From positions 3,315,205-3,379,204 of the forward strand of contig NZ_CP022316.1 in assembly GCF_002216795.1 (NCBI RefSeq): a stretch of DNA of 64,000 nt, given 5' to 3'. Below the pieces are notes generated by a model that saw nothing but the letters and a program-made list of their open reading frames with translations, was not told the DNA's origin and ran no database searches. Made by a program: the position numbers and the translations under genes. Source of the stretch: Brachybacterium avium (GTDB lineage: Bacteria > Actinomycetota > Actinomycetes > Actinomycetales > Dermabacteraceae). Position 1 is the first letter of the stretch. Each line of letters opens with the position of its first letter. Shown here piece after piece: positions 45,763-54,170 of the stretch.

Positions 45763-47421
45763 CTATGCCTGAACGCCCGCTGCGGTCCGTGCGAAGCGCC
45801 GGGCGAGATGCTCCTGATCGAATCTGGCCCGCGCCGGGATCTGCCAGGTGCCTTCGACCAGCACCGTGCGCACCCCGTCGCCCTCGAGCCAGGACAGCAG
45901 GATCTCCGCCTCCTGGTGGTAGCCCTGGCACAGGGGTGCGGCCAGCTCGGCCTCGCCGACCCCCGTCATCTCCAGGGACCGGGCGAAGGGCAGCGGATCC
46001 TTGCCGAACGGCACCAGGGTGGTGCCGGAGAAGCGGCCGTGGCGCACCGCGATCAGCTCCCAGCCGCGGCCGCCGATCACCGGCTCGGTGCTGGGTCGCG
46101 CCGCGATGAGCAGCGGCACCTCCGCCAGGGCGCGGAGCCGGGAGGCGCGCCGCGCCGCGGTGAGATAGCTGTGGGCGAGCCTGCGCAGCTTCTCGGCGTC
46201 CTCGTAGCGCCCCGCCTCCACGTGGGAGCGCAGCCGGGCGGCGACGTGGTCGAGCACCTCGGAGGGGTCCTCGAGGATCGCCCGTCGCAGCCGTGCGCGG
46301 TGTCCGCCCGAGCTGACCTCCCGGTGAGAGGAGCCGTCGAAGGCCGCGCCCCGCCCGAGGATCGCGTCAGTCAGCAGCCCGCGCAGCGGCTCGGCCTCGT
46401 GCCGGGAGGCCAGCGGCCCGAGCTGTGCCGAACCATCCGTCTCGGTCTTCGCCAGGCGGGCGGCGCGCAGGCCCTGGCCGGCGGGGCCCAGGCGCAGCCA
46501 GTGCGCCGTCTGGGGGTTCAGGCCATGCCGGTTCGAGGGCGGCTTCTCGCGGCCGATGATCCGCAGCTCCCGGATCCCGGCCTCGGTCGGGGTGGCACAT
46601 TCGATGACCCGGATCGACTCCAGACGCGGGAGGATGTCCAGCACCTTGCGTCGGGTCTCCGCGGCGGTGAAGTAGGTGCGCACCCGGGAGCGCAGGTTGC
46701 GAGAGGTCCCGACATAGAGCACCCCGCCCTGGGCATCGAGGAACTGATAGACCCCTGGAACCGGGGGGACGTCGGCGGCGAGATGCTTCTTGCGCAGCTG
46801 AGCCGGCGTCGCCCTGCGGTGCGCGGTGCCCAGGTCCTCGAGGGTGGAGGCACCTGCCGCCCCGAGCCGCTCGATGATCGCATGCAGCACGTCCACGGTG
46901 GCCCGGGCATCGGAGAGGGCCCGGTGATCCGGCGTGATGCTCGCTCCGACGTGCCGCGCGAGGGTGGAGAGCTTGTGGTCGCGGACCTCGTCCCGGCGGA
47001 AGACGGTGCGGGCCAGCGCGAGGGTATCCAGCACACGGGGCCGGGGCCAGCTGACCCCGCACACAGCCGCCTGGGCGCTGAGGAAACCGATGTCGAAGCG
47101 GGCGTTGTGCGCTACCAGCGCCGCATCTCCGGCGAAGTCCAGGAACATCGGCAGCACGGTGCGGATGGAGGGTGCCTCGGCGACCGAGGCGTCGGTGATG
47201 CCGGTGAGCGCCGCGATGTAGGCGGGGATTGGCCGCTCGGGGTCCACGAAGGTGCGGAACTCCCCGAGCACCTCGCCGCCGCGGACCTTCACCGCCCCGA
47301 TCTCGGTGATCGCGTCGGCCGCAGGATCGGTGCCGGTGGTCTCCAGGTCGACGACCACGAGCGTCGCCTCCGCCAGGGGGGTGCCGAGATCATCGAAGCT
47401 CAGCTGGCGGCGCGCGGACAT
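45763..47421 (-). CDS. DEDDh 3'-5' exonuclease fused to a GIY-YIG (UvrC-like) nuclease domain
   Basis: 552 aa from ATG 47421. Exonuclease domain (about 15-190) with VVDLETTGTDPAADAITEIG, VAHNARFDIGFL and HRALSDARATVDVL, i.e. all acidic ligands and the general-base His of the DnaQ family. A GIY-YIG domain follows (about 215-300: VPGVYQFLDAQGGVLYVGTS, NLRSRVRTYF). The C-terminal half is Arg-rich with a UvrB-binding-like segment near SHVEAGRYEDAEKLRRLAHSY. M. tuberculosis Rv2191 has the same architecture next to trpD and qcr. Likely a DNA-repair nuclease. Confidence 0.92.
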   Translation of the reverse strand: MSARRQLSFDDLGTPLAEATLVVVDLETTGTDPAADAITEIGAVKVRGGEVLGEFRTFVDPERPIPAYIAALTGITDASVAEAPSIRTVLPMFLDFAGDAALVAHNARFDIGFLSAQAAVCGVSWPRPRVLDTLALARTVFRRDEVRDHKLSTLARHVGASITPDHRALSDARATVDVLHAIIERLGAAGASTLEDLGTAHRRATPAQLRKKHLAADVPPVPGVYQFLDAQGGVLYVGTSRNLRSRVRTYFTAAETRRKVLDILPRLESIRVIECATPTEAGIRELRIIGREKPPSNRHGLNPQTAHWLRLGPAGQGLRAARLAKTETDGSAQLGPLASRHEAEPLRGLLTDAILGRGAAFDGSSHREVSSGGHRARLRRAILEDPSEVLDHVAARLRSHVEAGRYEDAEKLRRLAHSYLTAARRASRLRALAEVPLLIAARPSTEPVIGGRGWELIAVRHGRFSGTTLVPFGKDPLPFARSLEMTGVGEAELAAPLCQGYHQEAEILLSWLEGDGVRTVLVEGTWQIPARARFDQEHLARRFARTAAGVQA

Positions 47422-47506
47422 GGTCGAAGCGTACGACGCGACCCCGACGGCGGAGCGGCACCGGTCGCGGTGCCGTCCCGCCCCCGGGGTCGCGGGGATG
47501 CCGGAG

Positions 47507-49314
47507 TCAGCTCGTCGGCTTCTTGCGCGAGTAGATGGACTCGATGATCGGTGCGAGATCCTTGACCACGACGTTGCGCTTCAGCTTCAGCGACGGGGTG
47601 AGGTAGCCGTTCTCCTCGGTGAAGTCGGAGTCGACGATCTCGAAGGCGCGGATGGACTCCGCGCGGGAGACGGTCTGGTTCGCGCGGTCGACCACCGTCT
47701 GCAGCTCTGCGCGAACCCTCTCGTCCTTCGCGGCCTCGGCGACGGTCATATCGGGCAGACCGTTGTTCTTCAGCCAGGTGCCCAGCATCTCCTCGTCCAG
47801 CGTGAGGATCGCCGCGACGAAGGGCTTCTGATCACCGATCACGACGCATTGGCTGACCAGCGGGTGGAAGCGCAGCTGGTCCTCCAGCTGGGCCGGGGAG
47901 ATGTTCTTCCCCGCGGCGGTGACGATGACCTCCTTGGACCGGCCAGTGATGCTGAGGTTGCCGTCCTCGTCGAGCGATCCCAGGTCTCCGGTGTGGAACC
48001 AGCCGTCCCGGAGGGACTCCGCCGTGGCCTCGGGGTTGTTGTGGTAGCCGGCGAAGACCATCACACCCTTGACCAGGATCTCGCCGGTGTCGTCGATCGC
48101 GATGGTGCTGCCCGGCAGCGGCGGGCCGACGGTGCCGGGGCGCACGTCCCAGGGGAGGTTCACGCAGATCGGTGCGGTGGTCTCGGTGAGCCCGTATCCC
48201 TCGAGGATCGTCACGCCGATACCGCGGAAGAAGTGGGCCAGCCGCGCGCCGAGCGGCGCGCCGCCGGAGACCGCCCACTGGACATGGCCGCCCATCGCGT
48301 CGCGGAGCTTCCCGTACACCAGCTTCTCGAACAGCGCGTGCTTCGCCTTGAGCGTGAACGGGATCTTGCCCGCGGAGAGCGCGATCGAGTAGGCGGTCGC
48401 GGTCTCGGAGGCGGCGGCGAAGATCTTGCCCTTGCCCCCGGCGATCGCCTTGGCCTCGGCGCCGTTGTACACCTTTTCGAAGACTCGCGGCACGGCGAGC
48501 AGGAAGGTGGGCTGGAAGGCGGCGAGATCCTCCATCAGGTTCTTCGTGTCGGAGGTGAACGCGGTGGTGATCGGCCAAGAGACGGCGAGCACCGAGATCA
48601 GGCGGGCGAACACGTGTGCCAGCGGCAGGAACATCAGCAGCCGGCTGCCCGGGGGCAGCACCTGCTCGCCCAGCAGGTTCAGCGCGCTGCGGGTGGTGTC
48701 CACGAAGTTCGCATGGGTGAGCTCGGCGCCCTTGGGCCGACCGGTGGTCCCCGAGGTGAAGATGATGGTGGCGATGTCGCTCAGCCGCCGGGAGGTGCGC
48801 CGTGCCTCGAGGTCCTCGTCGCTCACCTCGGTGGCGCGCGCCTTCAGGGCCTCGAGGACCCCGTCGTCCAGCACCCCGATGTGCGCGAGCTCGGGGAGCT
48901 CGCCACGGACGGACTCGACGTCCTCCCGATGCCGGGTCGACTCCACCAGCACGTACTTCGCTGCGGAATCCGAGGCGATCCACTGGATCTGGCTGGGGGA
49001 GGAGGTCTCGTAGATCGGGACGCTGATGCCCCCGCCCACCAGATCGCCCAGTCCACGAGCGCCCACTCATAGCGGGTGCGGGAGAGGATCGCGACCACAT
49101 CACCGGATTCGATGCCTGTGGCGATCAGCCCCTTCGCGACCTGCTTGACCTCCTCGATGAAGTCAGCGGTGCTCTGCGGCGTGTAGGTCCCATCGCCCTC
49201 GGCGAGCTCGAAGATGGGGACCGATGGATTCGCACGGAGCCTCCCGAGCAGGAGGTCGGTCGTGTTCTCGTCTGGGCGGCTCTCATGCTGCGGCGGCGAG
49301 GTGAACTGCTTCAT
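47507..49314 (-). CDS. Long-chain fatty acid–CoA ligase/AMP-binding protein, FadD15-like (apparent frameshift)
   Basis: About 602 aa when repaired. ATG 49314 has GAAGGAG upstream and gives MKQFTSPPQHESRPDENTTD. The AMP-binding P-loop is IIFTSGTTGRPKGAEL; the A5 motif EGYGLTET and A7/A8 motifs WFHTGDLGSLDEDGNL and KEVIVTAAGKNISP are intact. The frame is broken near residue 95 (WAIWWAGA). One extra base in the C run at 49029-49033 joins it to GISVPIYETSSPSQIQW. It activates fatty acids as acyl-adenylates and CoA esters. Position near aroG and the PASTA kinase matches mycobacterial fadD15. Probably intact in the organism. Confidence 0.9.
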
Positions 49315-49498
49315 CGAATCTCCTTCGATCCGGCCAGGTGTGCGCGGCAGGCACATCCGCGCCTGCCCGGAAGCGCTGGTGGGGTCACCACCAGCTTACG
49401 GCAGGTGACGCATACGATGGCGCATGACAGTCGGGCGTGCACAAGCCCTCACGACAGCTGTCCTCGCCGGCGCGAGGACCGGAACAGACAGGGGCGGC

Positions 49499-50434
49499 AT
49501 GCTCTCCATCGGAGTGGACATCGGCGGGACCAAGATCGCGGCCGGGGTGGTGGACGAGGCGGGGGAGATCATCGCCGCGACCACCCGCAGCACTCCCGCG
49601 ACCGACGCCGCGCTGATCGAGGCGGCCGTGGCGGACGCGGTCGCCGAGCTGCGGGCCGATCATGCCGTGGTCGGAGTCGGGGTGGGTGCCGCCGGGTTCG
49701 TGGGATCGGACCGGCGCACCGTGAACTTTGCTGCGAACCTCGCCTGGCGGCAGCACCCGCTGGCCGAGGAGCTCGAGCGCCTCACCGGCCTGCCCGTCGT
49801 GATCGAGAACGACGCCAACGCGGCCGGGTGGGCCGAGTACCGCTACGGGGCCGCGACCGAGGCCGCCCATATGCTCATGGTCACCGTGGGCACGGGTCTG
49901 GGTGGGGCGATCGTCCTGGACGGTCAGCTGGTGCGCGGCAACGCCGGGTTCGCGGGGGAGATCGCACATGTGAACGCCGTGCCGGACGGCCAGTGGTGCG
50001 GCTGCGGCCGACGCGGCTGCCTCGAGCAGTACACCGCCGGCACCGCCCTGGTGCGCACTGCGAAGCGACGGGCTGCCGCGGGGGATGCGCTGATGAGCCC
50101 GCTGCTGCAGGCCGCCGGGGGGAGCAAGCGCGGGATCGATGGCCCGCTGATCACCCGCCTCGCCCAGCAGGGTGATCCCGGGTCCCAGGAGCTGATCGCG
50201 GAGATCGGCACCTGGCTGGGGACCGGGCTGGCGTCGATCGCCTCGCTGCTGGACCCGGAGGTGTTCGTCATCGGCGGCGGTGTCGCAGCCGCAGGGGAGC
50301 TGTTGCTGGAACCGGCCCGGGCGGCCTATGCCAAGCACCTCACCGCGCGTGCGCACCGACCGCTGGCCCCGTTCGTCGTGGCGAGCATGGGCAACCGCGC
50401 GGGGATCGTCGGCGCCGCGGATCTGGCCCGCTGA
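49499..50434 (+). CDS. ROK-family glucokinase
   Basis: 311 aa from ATG 49499. ATP-binding loop SIGVDIGGTKIAAGVVD at the start, catalytic Asp in VVIENDANAAGWAE, and the ROK zinc motif CGCGRRGCLEQYTAG. This start gives the usual glucokinase N-terminus. An earlier ATG at 49424 would add 25 atypical residues, but a TACGAT hexamer five bases before it could make it a leaderless start. Phosphorylates glucose (or a similar sugar) with ATP. Confidence 0.9.
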   Translation: MLSIGVDIGGTKIAAGVVDEAGEIIAATTRSTPATDAALIEAAVADAVAELRADHAVVGVGVGAAGFVGSDRRTVNFAANLAWRQHPLAEELERLTGLPVVIENDANAAGWAEYRYGAATEAAHMLMVTVGTGLGGAIVLDGQLVRGNAGFAGEIAHVNAVPDGQWCGCGRRGCLEQYTAGTALVRTAKRRAAAGDALMSPLLQAAGGSKRGIDGPLITRLAQQGDPGSQELIAEIGTWLGTGLASIASLLDPEVFVIGGGVAAAGELLLEPARAAYAKHLTARAHRPLAPFVVASMGNRAGIVGAADLAR

Positions 50435-50438
50435 GACG

Positions 50439-51017
50439 CTACAGCTCGGCCCCGTTCCCGTTGTCGCCCCGATCCTCGGGGTGCTCCCGGGGGGCGCGCA
50501 GCAGCAGGGAGATCACCCCGCCGAGCGTCGCGAGGCCGCCGAACCAGCCGAGCACGCTCGGCAGCGCCGGGGACACGGCGACGATGAGCATCAGCGTGAA
50601 CCCGCCGAGCAGCGCGGTCCATGACCACAGCGCCGCGCTCGAGGGCGTGGGCAGGTCGGGATCGGGCTCCTCGAAGTCTCCGTAGATGATCTCGTCGTCG
50701 TCGAACTCGCGCGGCACGTCTGCGTCGCGGGGTCCCGCTGTGCGACCGGGCCCGGGAGCCGAGGGGTGGGCGGCCCGGGACCGGGCGACGGACTCCGGGC
50801 TGGGCGGCTCCGGCGGGGAGTCGGCGCTGAACGACCACAGCGGGTCGTCGGCGGACCCGGCGGTGTCCCCGCCGTCCCGCGTCTGCGGGGGGTCCGGTGC
50901 CGCCGGCTCCCGCGGGGCCTGCCCGGGGCGCAGCTGCAGCCCCTCGCCCTCGAGCATGCGGGCGAACTCCGCATCGACGTCCCGGGGCTCGGGGGACTGC
51001 CCGCGATCCGTGTTCAT
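50439..51017 (-). CDS. Membrane protein with long disordered N-terminus
   Basis: 192 aa from ATG 51017 with GGGAGG upstream; it overlaps the hydrolase stop by one base (TGATG). Residues 1-125 are disordered, rich in Pro, Asp, Glu, with a conserved-looking DDDEIIYGDFEEPDPDLP. Two membrane segments follow (LWSWTALLGGFTLMLIVAV and WFGGLATLGGVISLLL). Function unknown; cotranscribed with the hydrolase. Confidence 0.8.
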   Translation of the reverse strand: MNTDRGQSPEPRDVDAEFARMLEGEGLQLRPGQAPREPAAPDPPQTRDGGDTAGSADDPLWSFSADSPPEPPSPESVARSRAAHPSAPGPGRTAGPRDADVPREFDDDEIIYGDFEEPDPDLPTPSSAALWSWTALLGGFTLMLIVAVSPALPSVLGWFGGLATLGGVISLLLRAPREHPEDRGDNGNGAEL

Positions 51018-51787
51018 CAGCGGCCTCCCGGTGACGGCACGTGCTGGTCCAGGAATCGTGCCGAGGCCTCGAACAGCAGTTCGGCATCGTGGTCCATGGT
51101 CGCGAGATGGAAGCTGCGGGTCAGGGAGAGACGCTCGACGGGGCCGCGCACTCCAGCTGCGACGATGTCACTGTCGGTGGGAGGGACGGTGTGGTCCACA
51201 CGTGAGGTGGCCAGCAGCAGGGGCACCTCCACCGCGCCGAGCCCGCGGCGCGTCCTGCGGAAGAGTCGGCGCAGCTGGGCGACGGCCCGCACGGGAAGGC
51301 GAGGGTAGGCCTCCTCCCGGGCGCCGCCGCGGGCGATGTCGGAACCGATCCCCGGCAGCGTGCGCACCACCGGTGCGATCAGCTCCGCCATGTTCGCGGC
51401 CGCCGGGAGGGTCATCCCCGGGTTCACGGCGACCACGGCGGCGATCCGGCCACGCAGCTCGGGGTCCTCGGCGAGGGCGAGGGCGAGGGCCCCGCCCATC
51501 GACAGCCCGCCCACGGCGATCGGGCCGTTCTCCCGCGCCAGGGCGAGCGCGGCATCGCGCACGCACTCGTACCAGTCCTGCCAGTGCGTCGCGGCGAGTT
51601 CGCGCTCGGAGGTGGCGTGACCGGGCAGGAGCGGCAGGTCGACCTCCCAGCCGCGAGCTGCGTGGTCTTCGGCCCAGGGCCGCATCGACTGCGGTGATCC
51701 GGTGAATCCGTGGCACAGGAGCAACCCACCGCGCGGGTTAGAGTGTCCCCGCGCGTGCCAGGGACGGGAGAGTTCGCTGAACGCCAT
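51017..51787 (-). CDS. Alpha/beta hydrolase, esterase/monoacylglycerol lipase-like
   Basis: 256 aa from ATG 51787 (a GTG or ATG further up is possible). Oxyanion HG motif LLLCHGFTGSPQ, nucleophile Ser in VGGLSMGGAL, acid in LLATSRVDHTVPP and His in RSFHLATMDHD. Resembles Est30-type carboxylesterases. No signal peptide. Divergent from an acyltransferase gene, which suggests a role in lipid or ester turnover. Confidence 0.88.
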   Translation of the reverse strand: MAFSELSRPWHARGHSNPRGGLLLCHGFTGSPQSMRPWAEDHAARGWEVDLPLLPGHATSERELAATHWQDWYECVRDAALALARENGPIAVGGLSMGGALALALAEDPELRGRIAAVVAVNPGMTLPAAANMAELIAPVVRTLPGIGSDIARGGAREEAYPRLPVRAVAQLRRLFRRTRRGLGAVEVPLLLATSRVDHTVPPTDSDIVAAGVRGPVERLSLTRSFHLATMDHDAELLFEASARFLDQHVPSPGGR

Positions 51788-51867
51788 GTGCCCATCGTCG
51801 CACTCGCAACGGCGGGGCACTACATCCCGCCTCGCGTTCGAGAGAGCTTCGACCCAGGAGTGCCCAG

Positions 51868-52602
51868 GTGCTGTACGAGATCGCCAAGCCCGTCGTGATG
51901 GCGGTGGTCAGGGTCCTGTGGAACCCCACGATCAGCGGGACCGAGCACATCCCTGACCGTGGAGCGGTGATCCTGGCCTCGAATCACCAGGCGTACTCGG
52001 ACACTGTCTTCCTGCCGGGACAGGTGCGTCGCAGCGTGCACTTCCTCGGCAAGTCCGACATCTTCGAGGGGCGTTCGCCGCTGCACCGTCTCGGAGCCGC
52101 GATCATGCGTGGGATCCGGGTGATGCCGGTGGACCGCAGCGGGGGCAGCGCTTCCCGCTCCGCGATCCAGGCCGGACTCGCCGTGCTCGAGAGCGGTGGG
52201 GTGCTGGGGATCTATCCCGAGGGAACCCGCAGCCCCGACGGCCGGCTGCACCGCGGGAAGACCGGGGTGGCCCGCTTCGCCCTCGCCTCGGGTGCTCCGA
52301 TCGTGCCGGTGGCGATGCTCGGCGCGCATGAGGCGCAGCGTGGTCGGCGTTGGTTCCCGCGACGTCGTCCTCGCATCCATGCCCTCGTCGGACCGCCTGT
52401 GGACGTGCAGACGGTGCTGGAGGAGTGCGCCGGCCTCGAAGAGGCGAAGGTGCTGCGGGCGGTCACCGACGCCGTGATGGACAGCATCCATGCCCTGTCC
52501 GGTCAGGAGCGGGTGGACGAGTACGCGAGCGTCGTGAAGCGGCGGCAGCGGCCCGCGACGGAGCGGCCGCCCGGTCCGGCGGAGCCGGGCCCTGCCCGGT
52601 GA
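51868..52602 (+). CDS. plsC: 1-acyl-sn-glycerol-3-phosphate acyltransferase (PlsC family)
   Basis: 244 aa from GTG 51868 with CAGGAG upstream. Acyltransferase motifs: VILASNHQAYSDTVFLP (HxxxxD-like: NHQAYSD), GVLGIYPEGTRSPDG (glycerophosphate site) and APIVPVAML. Makes phosphatidic acid from lysophosphatidic acid at the membrane. The C-terminal 25 residues are basic and disordered. Confidence 0.92.
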   Translation: MLYEIAKPVVMAVVRVLWNPTISGTEHIPDRGAVILASNHQAYSDTVFLPGQVRRSVHFLGKSDIFEGRSPLHRLGAAIMRGIRVMPVDRSGGSASRSAIQAGLAVLESGGVLGIYPEGTRSPDGRLHRGKTGVARFALASGAPIVPVAMLGAHEAQRGRRWFPRRRPRIHALVGPPVDVQTVLEECAGLEEAKVLRAVTDAVMDSIHALSGQERVDEYASVVKRRQRPATERPPGPAEPGPAR

Positions 52603-52648
52603 GCGACCGACTCCTGGGACCGGGTCTCCGCGCCGGGCTGTGACTGGC

Positions 52649-52654
52649 TACCCT
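52649..52654 (+). promoter_or_regulatory. -10 element giving a leaderless DAHP synthase transcript
   Basis: TACCCT, then six bases, then GTG 52661. Strong match for an actinobacterial leaderless promoter; this decided the start codon. Confidence 0.55.
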
Positions 52655-52660
52655 GGGCAG

Positions 52661-54055
52661 GTGACTCAATTCAGCCCCGACGCCCCCGCACGCGCCCACG
52701 CCTTCGCCCTGTCCTCGGCCGATGACGGCCTGGCAGCCCTCGGCGCCTGGCGCGAGTACCCCCGGGTGCAGCAACCGGTATGGCCCGACGAGGCCGCACG
52801 CGAGAAGGTCTTCGACGACCTGCGCGCCGCGCCGCCGCTGGTGTTCGCCGGTGAGGTCGACGTGCTGCGGGACCGGGTCGCCGCCGCCGCCCGCGGAGAG
52901 GCCTTCCTGCTCGCCGGCGGCGACTGCGCGGAGACCTTCGCGGACTCCACCGCCGATCGGATCCGCAACAAGATCCGCACGATCCTGCAGATGTCGGCCG
53001 TCCTCACCTATGGCGCCTCCCTGCCGGTGGTGAAGATGGGGCGCATGGCGGGACAGTTCGCCAAGCCCCGCTCGGCCGACGAGGAGACCCGTGACGGTCA
53101 GACCCTGCCCACCTACCGCGGAGATGCGGTCAACGAGTTCGACTTCACGCCCGAGTCGCGGATCCCGGACCCTGCGCGCCTGTGGAAGACCTACACCACC
53201 AGCGCCTCGACGCTGAATCTGCTGCGCGCGTTCACCGGCGGAGGCTTCGCAGACCTGCGAGAGGTCCACTCCTGGAACCGGGGCTTCACCTCCGGCGCCG
53301 GCTACGACCGCTACGAGGAGCTGGCCGGTCAGATCGACAAGGCCGTGCGCTTCATGGACGCCATCGGCGCGGACTTCGACGCCCTGAAGGTGGTGGAGTT
53401 CTATGCCTCCCACGAGGCGCTGCTGCTGGACTACGAGGAGGCGCTCTCCCGCATCGACTCCCGCACGGGAGAGATCTACGGCTGCTCCGGCCACTTCCTG
53501 TGGGTCGGGGAGCGCACCCGGCAGCTCGACGGCGCGCATGTCGACTTCATGGCCCGGCTGCAGAACCCGATCGGGGTCAAGCTCGGACCGACGGCCACGG
53601 TCGACGATGCCCTGCGCCTGATCGACCGGCTGGACCCGGAGCGGGAGCCCGGACGGCTGACCTTTATCACCCGCATGGGGGCCGGGAAGATTCGCGATCG
53701 TCTCCCGGCGCTGGTCGAGGGCGTACGGGACTCCGGTGCACAGGTGGCCTGGGTGACCGATCCGATGCACGGCAACACCATCACCTCCTCCAACGGGTAC
53801 AAGACCCGTCGCTTCGAGGACATCCTCGACGAGGTGGTCGGATTCTTCGAGGTGCACCAGGGGCTGGGGACGGTCCCGGCCGGTCTGCACATGGAGCTCA
53901 CCGGTGACGACGTCACCGAGGTCCTCGGCGGCAGCGGCGAGATCGATGAGGAGGGGCTCACCCGTCGCTACGAGACCCTCGTGGATCCCCGGCTGAACCA
54001 TCAGCAGTCGCTCGAGCTGGCCTTCCTGGTCGCGGAGATGCTCTCGCGTCGCTGA
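52661..54055 (+). CDS. aroG: Class II 3-deoxy-7-phosphoheptulonate (DAHP) synthase
   Basis: 464 aa. First step of the shikimate pathway, joining phosphoenolpyruvate and erythrose 4-phosphate. Class II (plant/AroG Mtb) motifs: GEAFLLAGGDCAETF, VKMGRMAGQFAKPRS, NLLRAFTGGGFADL, SHEALLLDYE, ITRMGAGKIRDRLP and WVTDPMHGNT. Full length. An alternative GTG at 52640 is less likely. Beside the PASTA kinase, the same arrangement as mycobacterial aroG–pknL. Confidence 0.97.
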   Translation: MTQFSPDAPARAHAFALSSADDGLAALGAWREYPRVQQPVWPDEAAREKVFDDLRAAPPLVFAGEVDVLRDRVAAAARGEAFLLAGGDCAETFADSTADRIRNKIRTILQMSAVLTYGASLPVVKMGRMAGQFAKPRSADEETRDGQTLPTYRGDAVNEFDFTPESRIPDPARLWKTYTTSASTLNLLRAFTGGGFADLREVHSWNRGFTSGAGYDRYEELAGQIDKAVRFMDAIGADFDALKVVEFYASHEALLLDYEEALSRIDSRTGEIYGCSGHFLWVGERTRQLDGAHVDFMARLQNPIGVKLGPTATVDDALRLIDRLDPEREPGRLTFITRMGAGKIRDRLPALVEGVRDSGAQVAWVTDPMHGNTITSSNGYKTRRFEDILDEVVGFFEVHQGLGTVPAGLHMELTGDDVTEVLGGSGEIDEEGLTRRYETLVDPRLNHQQSLELAFLVAEMLSRR

Positions 54056-54068
54056 GAGGGTGCGCAGC

Positions 54069-54107
54069 GGACGCCGTCGTCGCCCCGACCGGGAGGCGAC
54101 GGCGTCC
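54069..54107. terminator. Terminator between aroG and the kinase gene
   Basis: Stem ggacgccgtc(gtc)gcc against ggcgacggcgtcc with a small bulge, 14 bases after the aroG stop, between converging genes; followed by TTGT on the plus strand. Confidence 0.7.
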
Positions 54108-54170
54108 TTGTGCAGGACGGGCCGGTCCCGACTGAGCGAAGGTCCCTGTGTGCGCGCGCACTGGCGGGTA

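Noticed and set aside
49424..49498. Extended N-terminus of the glucokinase from ATG 49424
   Set aside because: It adds 25 residues not found in glucokinases. A TACGAT five bases upstream keeps it possible, so it is only mentioned as an alternative.
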